In this document: piece by piece, positions 10,386 to 22,536 of the stretch | Numbering within the stretch: position 1 is the stretch's first letter | Layout: each line of letters starts with the position of its first letter | NCBI RefSeq assembly: GCF_020906515.1 | Contig: NC_085854.1 | Coordinates: 2,480,001 to 2,544,000 of the forward strand | DNA: 64,000 bases | Direction of reading: 5' to 3' | Source: Vanrija pseudolonga | Taxonomy: Eukaryota > Basidiomycota > Tremellomycetes > Trichosporonales > Trichosporonaceae | Notes under the pieces: generated by a model | What the model was told of the DNA's origin: nothing | The model's database searches: none | The model's input: only the letters and a program-made list of their open reading frames with translations | Position numbers and translations under genes: made by a program

Positions 10386-12995
10386 ATGTACGCAGGCTTC
10401 GTTTGTAAGTGCATGTCACTCCCTCGCCGGCAACATTACCCGCGCAGTGACTCACCCCCCACCACAGACGACTTTCTCATCGTCTTCTGGCGCCTCGTCG
10501 TGCTCAACATCTTCTTCCGCGAGATCAGGTAGGTTAAAGTCTTGGCACGACGCCGGCAGCCGCCACGCGCCGACCGACCGACCCACCACCCGCTCACACC
10601 ACACCACAGGCCACGAGGCGCTTGGAACATCCCCAAGACGGGCCCCGTCATCTTCATCGCCGCTCCTCATGCCAACCAGTTCCTCGACCCCCTCCTCCTC
10701 TTCACAGAGGTTAGAAAGGAGTCGGGCCGCCGCGTGTCCATGTTGACCGCGGCCAAGGTGAGTAGTTTGCCCGCCTCGTGTGTGTCCAGAAGCAGGCCGC
10801 TGACATGACGTAGAGCATGGAGCGCGCCTTCATTGGCTTCATTGCCCGCCTCTTCAACAGTAGTGAGTGGGAAGAGCATGCCGCATGACGCCATGAGGCC
10901 CAGCCCAGCCCCGCCCCAGTCACTCGCTCACACACACACCCAGTCCCCGTCTCTCGCGCTGCCGACTATGCCAAGACTGGCGCCGGCACTGTCCGCCTGT
11001 CCGACGACTCGCCCCACGTTCTCCTCGGCAAGGACACAAAGTTCACGACCCAGGTCAAGCCCAGATCGCAGATCGTCCTCCCCAAGAACCTTGGCTACGC
11101 CACCTGCGCCATCGAGGAGGTCATCTCGGACACGGAGATCCGCATCAAGGGCGAGTTCACCGTCCCCTCCAAGGACGGCAACAGCAACATCAAGGCCACG
11201 AACCGCGTCCGCGAGGGCCAGGGCGAGGGCGTCGGCTACAAGATCCTCCCCCACATTGACCAGGACAAGACCTTTGGCGCCGTCTTCCAGGCGCTCAACA
11301 AGGGCGGCTGCATCGGCATCTTCCCCGAGGGCGGCTCGCACGACCGCACCGACTTCCTCCCCCTCAAGGCTGGCTTCTCCATCATGGCCCTCGGCGCCAT
11401 GGCCACGCACCCCGGCCTCGACGTCAAGATTGTCCCCGTCGGTCTCTCGTACTTCAACGCCCACAAGTTCCGCTCAAGGGCCGTCGTCGAGTTTGGCACC
11501 CCTATTACTGTTGACGCCGAGCTCGTCGCCATGTACAAGCAGGGCGGCGCCAAGAAGCGCGAGGCATGCGGCAAGCTCCTCGAGCAGGCCCACGACGGTC
11601 TCCGCGCCGTCACCCTCCGTGCCCCCGACTTTGAGACTCTCCAGGTGAGTGGCGTAGCCGTGTTTAGTGCTACGACCATGAACATCTGGCCATGGTGATG
11701 GCTGGGTCGATACCCGCGGCGGCGTAGTCGGTTGGCGATACTCAGAGTAAAGAATCTGACACTGACGCCGCCCCCAGGTTATCCAGGCCGCCCGCCGCCT
11801 CTACCGCGTCCCCGGCCAGCACCTCTCCCTCGGCCAGACTGTCCAGCTCAGCAAGTACTTCATGGAGGGCTACCTCCACTACCAGCACGAGCCTGGAATC
11901 ATCGAGCTCCGCGAGCGCGTCCTCAAGTACAACCGTCTCCTTCGTGACATGGGCATCGCCGACCACCAGGTCGAGCGCGCGTCTAACCGCTCTATCCAGT
12001 CCCTTCTCCTTCTCCTCTACCGCACCGGTCTCCTTCTCTGGTGGGGTCTCCTCTCCCTCCCCGGTGTCATTCTCCACGCCCCCGTCTTCATTCTCGCCAA
12101 GGTCATCTCTCACAAGAAGGCCAAGGAGGCCCTCGCCGCCTCGAGCGTCAAGATCCAGGGCCGTGACGTTCTCGCCACCTGGAAGGTCCTCGTCTCGCTC
12201 GCCGTCGTCCCCGCCCTCTACCTCGTCTACACCATCACCGCTACCGTAGTCGCCTACAAGTACGACCTCTTCCCCACCTGGCGCCAGTGGCTCCCCGTTG
12301 TCATGTTCTGTCTCCTCCCTTCGCTCGGCTACGCCGCTCTCAAGTTTGGTGAGGCTGGCATGGACGTCTTCAAGTCGCTCCGCCCTCTGTTTCTCTCGCT
12401 CTGGCCCGGAAACCAGCGCGAGGTCCGCAAGCTCAAGGAGATGCGCGAGGAGCTCATCAACGACATTTCCGAGAAGGTCGCCGAGTTCGGCCCCAAGCTC
12501 TACGAAAACTTTGACAAGACCCGCATGCTACCCAACGCCACGACCCAAAAGTCCAAGAATGTCGAGTCTTCGGTCCTGTCGCACCCCATTCTCTGGCTCG
12601 ACGAGCGCATCTTTGGCTGGAACCGCAGGGGTTCGGCCATCGAGTCCTGGGAGCAGTCGCCCGGTGGCCGCTCCGAGCCTCCTACCGCTCCCGGCAGTCC
12701 CCACGACTCGGACGTTGAGGAGGAGGACCCCGATGTCGACTACGATGACATTCTCGCTGTCGTCGAGACCAAGCGCCGCAACGGCGGACCTGCCTCGCCC
12801 CGCAAACGTGCTGGCCGCTCCTACAGCGACCTCACCCAGGCTCGCCTCCAGCCCACGACCCCTTCATCTCCTCTGGCCCAGAACCCTCTAAGCCTCGCTG
12901 GCGCCGACCTCGAGGACGGCGAGGGTGAGGGTGGCCTGCGCCTGCGTTCCAAGAAGACGAATGGCAACGCTCTCGGCCTTGACGTGGCAAAGTAA
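10386..12995 (+). CDS. SCT1: Glycerol-3-phosphate O-acyltransferase (Sct1/Gpt2 type)
   Basis: Six exons: 10386-10404, 10468-10528, 10610-10757, 10814-10862, 10944-11644, 11778-12995; introns 63, 81, 56, 81 and 133 nt; 731 aa. The first exon is only 19 nt, yet all phases close on one frame. An N-terminal membrane helix (about 6-25) leads into a PlsC domain with block I HANQFLD (HX4D), block III FPEGGSHD and block IV-like VPVGLSYF. Three hydrophobic segments follow (about residues 410-445, 460-485 and 495-515) and then a Ser/Pro/acidic tail, probably cytosolic and phosphorylated as in yeast Sct1. It catalyses the first step of glycerolipid synthesis, sn-glycerol-3-phosphate plus acyl-CoA to lysophosphatidate, at the ER. 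SCT1 and GPT2 cannot be told apart from sequence here. Confidence 0.9.
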
Positions 12996-13298
12996 CGTTT
13001 ACCTCTCCATCTTATTACGCCGCAAACGAATACTAGTTTTAAATAGCACGATGGCTCATTTTTCATATGCATTCTTCTGGGAATCGTTAAGCCTGTCGGG
13101 GTGTTGAGCTGCATGCATGTGCATATGCATAGCATAGGCTGCAATGTGCTGGTGACTTTAGAGTGTAGGTGACCCGCGAGTGATAAGGAAAAATGACGTT
13201 TCAAAATTTTGCCACTTACCTGGTCACCTCCACTTCTGGTCGAGATTTTGAAGTTGCGAAGTCGCGACGACTGTATCATCCATCACACTACAAGCACG
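12996..13298. other. Intergenic, GPAT 3' side and BMS1 promoter
   Basis: 303 bp, AT-richer than its surroundings, no gene. Two ATGCAT elements at 13113 and 13125 fall about 120 bp after the GPAT stop. Confidence 0.5.
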
Positions 13299-16200
13299 AT
13301 GGAGAAGCCGCACAAGGCTCACCAAAAGCCTTCAGCGGGCTCCAAGCTCGAGAAGAAGGACAAGGCAAAGGGCGTCGACCGCTCAGCCGTCAAGGGCTAC
13401 AACCCCAAGGTGAGCGACAGCCCCGATGACCAGCTGACCCCAGGCCTTCACATCGCAGTCATGGCGGTCGGCCAACCTGGCAGCGCGGCGCACCGCCGAG
13501 AAGGACCAGAAGCGCCTCCATGTGCCGCTTGTCAACCGTAACCCCGAGGAGCGCAAGGTGACGGGCGAGAAGGGCAAGGGGATGGACGAGGGTGCCATGC
13601 CCCCGCCGCCGTTCATTGTCGGCATTGTCGGCCCGCCTGGCGTCGGCAAGACCACCCTGCTCCGCTCGCTCGTCCGCCGTTACACCAAGAACAACCTCGC
13701 CGACCCGCAGGGCCCAATCACCGTCGTCTCGGGCAAGACGCGCCGCATCACGTTCGTCGAGTGCGGCAACGACCTCAACTCGATGATCGACCTCGGCAAG
13801 GTCGTCGACCTTGTTCTGTTGATGATTGACGGCTCGTTTGGCTTCGAGATGGAGACGTTCGAGTTCCTCAACGTCCTCCAGGCGCATGGTTTCCCCAAGG
13901 TCATCGGCCTGTTGACCCACCTCGACCTGATCAAGAAGCAGCAGACGCTCAAGGACACCAAGAAGCGGATCAAGCAGCGTTTCTGGACTGAAATCTACGA
14001 CGGCGCCAAGCTCTTCTCGCTCTCGGGAGTCATGAACGGACGCTACCCCGACGCCGAGATCAACCTCCTCGCGCGCTTCATGTCGGTCGTCAAGTTCCGC
14101 CCCCTCGTCTTCCGCAACCAGCACCCGTACCTCCTCGCGGACCGAATCCAGGACCTGACGCCGCGCGAGGCCGTGCGCGCGAACCCCAAGATCGACCGCA
14201 CGATCACGCTGTACGGCTATCTCCGCGGTCCCAACCTCCCGGCACGCAACGCCAAGATCCATATCCCCGGTGCAGGCGACCTCGAGGTCAAGGAGGTCGA
14301 GCGGCTCGGCGACCCGTGCCCGCTGCCGACGCTCGAGAGCGAGCGCCGCCGCCGTATGGGCGAGAAGGCCAAGCTCATCCACGCGCCCATGAGCGACGTC
14401 GGCGGCGTCATGTACGACAAGGACGCCGTGTACGTCAACGTCCTCGGCTCGTTCTCCAAGGACGGCGACCAGCCCAAGGGCGAGGGTGAGCAGATGGTCA
14501 TGGACCTGCAGGACGCGAACGAGACCCTGGCCGAGGGTATCGCCAAGTCGGAGATCCGCCTGTTCAACTCGTCATCGGCCCCGCTCAGCGCCGACCAGGG
14601 CAAGCGGGAGAGGAGGCGTGCCGAGCCGCGTTCGGGTGGCCCGATCCTGGGCGCTGATGAGGACGAGGACGACTTTGACGACGAGTACGACGAGGATGAT
14701 GAGCGCGATGGCGGCCGCTTCGAGGAGGTCGACGACGACGAGGGCGGCGACGTCGACTACGCTGGATCCGACTCGGACAACGACGACCTCGAACTGGCTA
14801 CTGGCTTCGAGCAGGACGGTGGACGAGTCAACCTCTCTGACGACGAGTACGACGGCGACGAGCCTGAGGCCGAGTTTGACGAGGAGGAGGAGGACGACGA
14901 CGACGAGGACGTGCCCCGCTGGAAGGTCAACATGAGCGAGCGTGCCGCGCAGGGCTTCACCGAGCGCATGCAGCGCCGGCGTAACCTCATGGGCTTGATC
15001 TACGGCGACGAGCTGTCACCCGACGAGATTGCCGCTGGCAAGACGCGTCCTTCATCTGCGGACGCCGAGTCATCGGCCATGGCGATCGCGCACGACGGTT
15101 TGGTGCGCGTGAGCGGTGGCAACAACGCTGGCGACGACGGTGACCAGGTCAAGGTCGACTTTGACCCCCGCGAGCTGGAAGCCAAGTGGGCCAACGAGGA
15201 GCTCCTCGACTCGCTGCAGGGCCTCTTCATCTCTGCCCGCATGGGCGAGGAGGGTGAGGACGGCCTGCCATACGAGGAGGCCGGCGACGACTTTGAGGAC
15301 CTCGAGGGCGAGGACGGCGACGGAGACGACGCGGTCCCGTACGTCGGTGTCAAGCCTGCCGGTGCCGACGACGTGGCCGCTGCCCGCGAGGAGGCCATGG
15401 CGCGCAAGAAGAAGGCACTCGCGGCCAAGTTTGACGAGCAGTACGACGGTGGCTCGGACGACGAAGAGGGCGCCGGCATGGACTTTTACGACACGCAAAA
15501 GGCGGAAATGGCGCGCCAGCGACAGCTCAACGAAGCCGAGTTTGAGGGCATGGACATTGACGCCCGTGCCCAAATCGAGGGCTACCGCTCGGGCATGTAC
15601 GTCCGCCTCGAGATTGAGAACGTGCCCTGCGAGCTCATTGAGCACTTTGACCCCCACTTCCCGATCATTGTCGGTGGTCTTCTTGCTGCCGAGGAGCGCT
15701 TCGGCTACGTCACGGTCCGTATCAAGCGCCACCGTTGGTTCACCAAGACGCTCAAGACCAACAACCCGCTCATCTTCTCGCTGGGCTGGCGCCGGTTCCA
15801 GTCGCTGCCAATCTACCACCTCGACGACCACTCGATCCGAAACCGCCTGCTCAAGTACACTCCCGAGCACATGCACTGTCACGCAACGTTCTACGGACCC
15901 GTATCGGCGCCCAACACTGGTTTCTGCGCGTTCAACTCGCTCGCCAGCGACGCCCCGGGTTTCCGTATCAGTGCGACCGGCGTCGTGCTCGACATTGACC
16001 GCTCGACCAAGATTGTCAAGAAGCTCAAGCTCACGGGTACGCCGTACAAGATCTTCAAGAACACAGCTTTCATCAAGGATATGTTCAACTCGGCGCTCGA
16101 GGTGGCCAAGTTTGAGGGTGCCAACATCCGCACCGTGTCCGGCATTCGTGGTCAGGTGAAGCGCGCGCTTGCCAAGCCCGAGGGCTGCTACCGTGCCACA

Positions 16201-16788
16201 TTCGAGGACAAGATTCTCATGTCGGATATCGTCTTCCTCCGCGCGTGGTACTCCATCGAGCCTAAGAAGCTGTACAACCCCGTGACGTCGCTGCTACTCG
16301 CCGACAAGAAGGGCTGGCAGGGTATGCGCCTCACGGGCCAGATCCGCCGCGACGAGGGTGTCGACACGCCGCTGGACCCCAACTCGGCGTACGGCAAGAT
16401 TGAGCGCAGCACGCGCCGCTTCAACCCGCTCAAGATCCCGCGCAAGCTGCAGGCGGACCTGCCGTACGCTTCCAAGCCCAAGATCCTCAAGGCGCAAACC
16501 AAGCCCACGTACATGCAGTCGCGCGCCGTCGTGCTCGGCGACGAGGAGAAGAAGGCCGTCGCGCTGCTCCAGCAGATCCAGAGCCTGCGCAAGGACAAGG
16601 TCCAGCGCCGCAAGGATAAGCAGGAGGAGCGGAGGGCCGAGCACCGCAAGGAGGTGGAGAACTCGGAGGACAGGCGAAACGAGAAGATTCGCGCTGAGAG
16701 GAGGGAGAGGCTGCGCACCGAGGCTATCAAGCGCAAGCACCAGGAGGAGACGGCCGGCGGCGCTGGCAAGAGGAGGAAAAAGGCATAG
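13299..16788 (+). CDS. BMS1: Ribosome biogenesis GTPase Bms1
   Basis: Two exons with a 34-nt intron at 13410-13443; 1151 aa. The junction rebuilds GYNPK-AFTSQ and is followed by RLHVPLVNRNPEE, the conserved Bms1 start. The G domain has the P-loop GPPGVGKTTL (about residues 100-110) and GLLTHLDL as the guanine-specificity region. An AARP2CN-type middle domain, a very acidic centre (Asp/Glu runs, about 410-520) and the conserved C-terminal half (for example GFRISATGVV, PLKIPRKLQ, MQSRAVVLGDEEKK) follow, ending in a basic tail. Bms1 acts in the SSU processome with Rcl1 for 18S rRNA maturation in the nucleolus. A second acceptor 15 nt downstream (CAG at 13456-13458) is in the same frame but would delete the conserved AFTSQ. 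Confidence 0.93.
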
Positions 16789-17248
16789 TGGAGGGCATAG
16801 ACTTGTATGCATTAGTGTGGCGTTGGCGATGGACTGTGTGTGGCGTCGTGCGGGAAGCTGCGTGCGGCACGCGACGGCGCGAGGTATACAGTGCAGCCCC
16901 CACCCTCCCAACATCACCCGCCAGCTTGGCGGGTGTGGAAGCCTGCTCGTCTTCGAGCACAGGTGCGCGGTTCGAGCCGCATAGAATCCGGTCCTGAGGG
17001 GTCAGGCGACGGGTTCGGGGAGTAGGGTCGGTCTCCTTTTGCGTGTGCGTGTGTGTGTGTGTATGTGGATGTGGATGTGGATTGTGTGTAGGTGGCAGTG
17101 TGGCGGTCGTGGGTTGCTGGAGCCGCCCACTCTCCCTCCCTCTTCCCGCCCTTCCGCTCGATGCAACAACGACAATGCAAACAATGCTATGATCAACTGG
17201 TATAAGGATACTAACTATGCACGGAGAACTCAGAGAAAAATCACTCCT
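16789..17248. other. Convergent 3' region BMS1/large Ser-rich gene
   Basis: 460 bp without a gene. ATGCAT at 16807, 19 bp after the BMS1 stop. GTGTGT and GGATGT microsatellite-like sequence at 17040-17085. A GGTTCGAGCC segment near 16962 resembles a tRNA T-arm but has no tRNA around it. Confidence 0.5.
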
Positions 17249-20200
17249 CTACCACCCCTTCATGATGCCACTCGTGCGTGGCCGGTCAGACTTGCGACGC
17301 GAGCCAGCATACCGCGCCTTGACCGCCTCGTTGACATTCTCCTCGTCAGAGTCCGTGTCCGAGCCCGACTCGCTGCTGTTGCCTCCGTCACCGACAGGCT
17401 GGGACGATGTGATGCCGTTGCCGGCGCTCGAGCCCTTGGTCAGAGCCGTCCACATGCCGGCGCCCACAGCGCGCCCCTGCCTCAGCAGGTCCTTGGGTAA
17501 GCTGCCAAGTGTGGGAATCGAGCTCGACGGCGGCGGCACGGGCTGCGACCGGCGAGAGAAGTTGAGTACCGGCAGAGGAGGGTACAGACTCTTGCTGGTC
17601 TCGTCGTCCGAGGATAATGCACTCAGCCCGTCCTCGTCCTCACCGTCGGCCGGCTTGCCGTTCGACGACGGCTCGGCGGGCATCGACTCGGGTGCCTGCG
17701 TCTCCGGGAAGAGCGGTGGTGGTAAAGGGTTGTACGCCTGTGTCTCGGGCACCTGCGACGGCTGCGTCATGAACAGCGGGGCTTCGTTCTGCGAGTTTGA
17801 GAGCCGGGTGCGGCGGCGAAGAGGCGACGACTGTGTCTCGGGGACAGCCGGTGGGTGGTCCTGGGACGACGCAGCAAGCGACGACGACGACGGCGTGCCG
17901 TTCGGCTGCTGTGCTCCTTGGGGCATCGAGGACGGAGGAATGCTTGCGCTCTCCTCGTCATTCTCCGTGCGCGACTGGAACCTCGCACCGCTGATCTGAG
18001 ACGCCTCATAGTCGAGCTCGGGCTCCTCGGGTATGACGGCGTTGGTGTCCAGTCTTGAAGGCAACACGGGCGACGACAGGGTAGGCTCACCAGACCCCGA
18101 GGCACGGCGACGAGTGGAGCGCGCATGCGAGGTGGTTTGGCTGTAGACTGGCGACGAGGGGACGCCGCGCGGTGGCTGAGTGCTCGGTGCCGGGTCCCTA
18201 GATGACGCTCTGGTGACACGCGTGGGTAATTGGCTTGGCTGGCGCGAGCTCGCCGAGGTCGAGCGAGTCATCAGCTGGGACGCGGAGACCTCACGCGAAC
18301 TAGCACGGGTAGTGCGGGTCGTCGGCTGTGACGCGCTGACCTCACGCGACGACGCCCTTGTTGCACGCGCCGTTGGTTGGCTCGCAGCCGGCTCCTTTGA
18401 CGCAGCTCTTGTGACGCGTGGCGTTGGCTGGCTAGCGGACAGGGCGCTTCTTGTGCTCCTGCGCACCGGGGAAGTTGCCTTGGGTGGGGAAGTTGCCTTG
18501 AGTGGGGAAGTTGCCTTGGGTGGGGAAGTTGCCTTGAGTGGGGAAGTTGCCTTGGGTGGGGGAGGGACCGGCTCGGCATCCTCTGGCTTCTTCTTGGGCA
18601 GGCGCCCACGACGCTTCGGCTGCGGCACAGGAGGTGGTGTCGGCTCGGGCGATGACTCGTGCTCTGGAACCACAACTTGGGTAGCGACAAACTCGGAGCT
18701 GGGCTCAGCTGCATCCGAGTTGCGAGGAGGGGGCACGTCCTCGCCGTCGTCCTCATCCACAATGGCCTCGCGTAAAGCAATGTCACCCGGAAGGTCGTCC
18801 TGTACCAGGCTGTCACCAACACTCTCGGCAAGCTTCTGGAATGACCGTGGGCGAGAGAGTGCGGGCAGTTCAGGCTCGTCGACGTCCATCGCCTCGTCTC
18901 CGCCAAGCTCCTCAACTCCAACATCGTTGCTCTGGGTCACTGCCTCCGCGCTCGACTCCCTGGAGCTAGACGCACTTGAGTCAGGCTCCTCCACTGTCAT
19001 GGTCGTCTCGGCAACAACCTCACTTAGGATAGCCTCGCGCCTGGCCTTCTCAGCCTCGCTCTCCGTGTCCGAATCCGGCTCAGCCGGCCCAGCGGGGTCC
19101 GCGTCCTCGAGGTCGCCGATCGAGCTGTCAGAGCCGCGCCTCTGCGTCGCGGGGCGGCTTTGCGTCTCGTCGTCAGAGAGCTCATTGTCCGACACCGCCT
19201 CGCCGGCCTCCACGGGGTGCATGGACGCCGCAGAGGCACGGGCCTGGCGCTTCTGGCGCTTGCTGAGGGGCTGGGTCATGATCTGGCGCATCAGATCGGC
19301 TGGGTCAATGTCCCCGGCCTCGCTCGACGAGTCGTCGCTGTCGTTGGAGTCCGACTCGGAGCTCGACTCGGAAGACTCGTACGACGACGTCGACTCGGAC
19401 TCGGAGGACGATGATTCGGACGCCGAGTCTCCAGTCTCGATGACGGCATCGGACACACTGAGGCCAGACATGGAGCCGGGCCGGCGGGGGCGAGCTAATG
19501 CCTTTAAGTGGATGGCCTGAGGGTAGAACGGAGTGTCCGGAGTGTTGACGCCATTGGCCTTGGCACCAGTTGCCGGAGTGCTGGACGACGACGACGAGTC
19601 GCTGTCGGCAGATGCCCGCGCAACAGCCTCGCGAGACAATGGAGTGGACGGTGCCGAGGTGGGTAAGCTCTTCTTCGCTCTGGACAGCACTGTGTTGGGA
19701 GCCGAAGCGGGCTTCTTGGGGCTGGCGGTGGCTCTAGGAGTCCCGGTGTTGACCTTGGCAGCGACCGAGGTGAGGCGAGAGATCCATTGCTTGATCGTGT
19801 CGCACACCGAGTCGGAGCTCTCCTCGTACTCGGCCTCAATATCAGCGGCGGTAACGTAGGCGCTGGGGCGTCTAGGCTTGGCTTTTGCCTTTTGCTTCAT
19901 CTGGGCAAGCTCCTTGCGACGGTCCTCCAGCCGCGCACGGAGAGTGCCGACACCGCTGGCCACAGCAGGACAGTCACGATGAATGTGGTTGGCCGCCTTT
20001 CCACAAAGCGCGCAGGGGATGTTGTGCGAGTACCCCTCGGGCTCGTCATCGCTCAGCGGGAGGTTGATGCGCTTTGGAGTCGGGGGCTCGGGGGTGTGCT
20101 CTTCATCCGCACCCTCCACAACATCTGGCTGGGCATCGGCGGTGTCAACAGGGTCCTCATCGATGTTCGCAGCAGCAGACCCTGTCGCTGGAGGTGTTGC

Positions 20201-22333
20201 CGAGTTGATCTCAGCCTCTTCGTCGTCGACAGGCACATCAATGACTGCCTCCACAGCCCCCTCTCTAGACCCGGGGGACGCGGGAGGCGCTGCTGGCGAC
20301 GCGTAAGACGTTGCCAGAGAGCTGACAGCCTGATGCTTTGGTGTAGCCGGTGCTTCCACGCGCTCAGTCGTTCCGTTCGCCATGGGAGGGGGGACGGTGG
20401 AAGTGGCGAGGGTGGCAGGAGAAATGGAGGCAGGAGTGTCGGCGGGAGGAGGAGCGGAGGCGGCGGCGGGCGCGGGTGCCTTTACCTTTATTGCGCGAGT
20501 TTTCCGGGGCTTCGGGGTTGGCGGAGCTGGAGCAGGCTCGGACGAGGTCGTCGACGGCGCAGGCTCGGACGCAGTCGTTGACAGGACCGGCGATGGAGCT
20601 GGCGCTGTCGCGGGTTTCGCGGCCTCAATGACAATGGCTGCTTGTGCCGCTGCCCGCTTCTCACGCATGAGGCGCATGATGGTGTCCGATGTCTTTTCTC
20701 CAGGTAGCGCCTGTGTCATGTAGGTGGGGAAGGCGATGCTCGCCGTGGCCGGGGTCTTGACGGGCGCTGCCTGGCTGGCGGAGGGGAGAACCGGTGCGAC
20801 ATTGGTAGGCGCCGCGGGGGCGGACAGCGTGGGTACTGCTGGAGCCGTGACCGAAACTGCGGACGAGGCAGGCGCGTCAGCATCTGGAGCGACAGGATGT
20901 GTCGATGGGCGACGTCCGCGGGGCTTCTTGGTCGCAATTGTGCTCGATTCCGCGTCCTTCGGAGCCGGGGCCGAAGTCGATCCCGCCGGAGTACTCGACG
21001 GGGTCGCTACCGCGGGGCCGGTTTCTGGCGCGACAGTTCCAACAACGGTCGGCACATCTTCTACCACTGGGACGGTGCCGACGACTGGGGGCAAGTCAGA
21101 CTTGCGACCCTTCTTGCGCTCGGCGGCGGGCTTGGGAGCGGCCTTGGCGGGGCTGGCTGCAGCGGATGGGGTAGCTTTAGCTGTTGTCGCGATGGCGGGG
21201 GAAGCGGTGGTCGCCTTGGTAGCGGCGGGGGTCGCCGCCTTCGCCGCTGCCTTGGACACGGGCGAGGCCTTTGGCGAGTCGAGCGCCTTGGCCTTCTTCG
21301 TCACGCGCTGATCGTCGTCGTCGTCAGGCTCTGCGTGTGCCGCCTGGCTCAGGGGGCTGGGGCGCGCAGGCTTGTACTTGGCAACCGTTGGAGGTGCAGA
21401 GAGTGCTGTGGGGGACGTGCTGGTGCTTGCGGGCGAGGCGGGGGTCGAGGGGGGAAGGCCTGTGGAGCTTTTCCTCTTCCTGCCTCGGTTTCGCTTGGCC
21501 GGCTTGTCCGCAGGCTGTCCGTTGGCGAGCGGCGCCGATGCCAGACTTGTGGCCTGAGGTGCGGGGCGTGATGGGGGTGTAGGCGTTGAAGGGGGAGAAT
21601 CAGAGGGGAGGTTGATGATGACGCGCTTCTGGGAGCGCGGTGTGTCGCTGTTGCCGGGGGTGCGTAAGGCCGACTTTGGAGTCGCGACGGCGCGGGCGGG
21701 CGTTGGCGGGGCAGTGTCGCGCGCCTTGCCCTTGTCGTTGCTGGATGTCGCTGGGATGCCCGCGGCTGGGGATGCGGGCTGGCTGCCTAACAATGCCGAG
21801 TAGACACGCACCGTCTCGCTCTTGGATTTTGTCGCGTGCGCACGAGCCTTGACGGCCTGCAGGTCGAAGTCTGTGCCGTCAGCTTTGTGTTTTGCCGCTG
21901 CTGTATCTCACCGTCCCAGATCTCCTGCTCGACACCGCCGGCGCGCACGTGTACCAGGCGGAGACCGAGGACAGACACGCCGAGCTCCTTTGCAATCTTG
22001 GGGATGAGTGACTCGAGGGGCTTCTTGGATTCTGCGGCGTGAGCGGGGTGCCGACCCCAACGGGACGGGGGGTTGCCCAAGTCCCAGCTTACCTAGTTTA
22101 CGCGAGTATGTCTTGTTGCTGCCGACGAGGTTGAAGTCGAGCTTGAGCCCGCTGTCTGACGAGCTCGATGGTGTCGCTGAAGGGGTCGAGGACGAGCTAC
22201 CGCTGCCGCTGCCGCTGTTGTTGCGCGACTTTTTTGTCTTTCGCGTCGGGGCTGCCGCGGGGCTGCTACCGTTGCCTGATGCGGCCGCATCACGCTCACC
22301 GGTGGGCGACGATGAGCGCTTGCGCTTTGCCAT
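17249..22333 (-). CDS. Large disordered nuclear protein with possible ubiquitin-like N-terminus and CCHC-like zinc knuckle
   Basis: Three exons (22093-22333, 21912-22031, 17249-21870) with introns of 61 and 41 nt; 1660 aa. It starts MAKRKRSSS. After a Ser-rich stretch, residues about 64-135 (LDFNLVGSNKTYSRKLESKK through LRLVHVRAGG and IWDDFDLQAV) read like a beta-grasp fold. I compared this with the N-terminal domain of Net1/Dnt1-type Cdc14 anchors, but only tentatively. The rest is Ala/Pro/Ser/Thr-rich. A knuckle CALCGKAANHIHRDC (C-x2-C-x5-H-x4-C) lies near residue 737, followed by a Lys/Arg helix. Acidic Ser tracts (about 810-870, likely CK2 targets), an AT-hook-like KRRGRLPKKK and two tandem repeat blocks follow. 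The end is SGIMKGW. It shares a 203-bp divergent promoter with EF-Ts. Function not recognised; a nucleolar or chromatin role is inference. Confidence 0.75.
18190..18440. repeat. 51-bp-period coding repeat (TRASSREVSASQPT-like)
   Basis: Four to five degenerate copies of a 17-residue unit, TRASSRE-x-SASQPT-x2, inside the large Ser-rich gene on the minus strand. Copies differ by point changes and keep frame. Basic and Ser/Thr-rich, so probably a phosphorylated, nucleic-acid-facing linker. Confidence 0.7.
18471..18560. repeat. 18-bp coding tandem repeat, five copies (KATSPP/KATSPL)
   Basis: Five 18-bp units encode alternating KATSPP and KATSPL hexapeptides on the minus strand. The near identity of the units, differing at one or two bases, suggests recent expansion. 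The TSP units are minimal proline-directed kinase sites. Confidence 0.9.
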
Positions 22334-22536
22334 GTCGGCGTGCGTGTAATGTGGAGAAGAGAAGACAAGAGTTGAAAGAGACAAGAAGATGACGAAGGAG
22401 CCATGTCACTGTCAAATTGTTGGTGCTGCTTGCACCCAACTTTCAGGCACGGAAACAACTTCCTCGTGCTCCCGACAAAAGGTCAACTTCGAGCCGCGAC
22501 ACTTTTGTCGACAAACAACACTCATCACAACAAAAC
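22334..22536. promoter_or_regulatory. Bidirectional promoter, Ser-rich gene/EF-Ts
   Basis: 203 bp between divergent start codons must drive both genes. The EF-Ts side ends in a CA/CAA-rich leader (CATCACAACAAAAC before ATG). No TATA box is evident. Confidence 0.5.

Noticed and set aside
16955-16990. GGTTCGAGCC segment resembling a tRNA T-arm
   Set aside because: The flanking bases do not form the 5-bp T stem, and no acceptor, D or anticodon arms fold around it.
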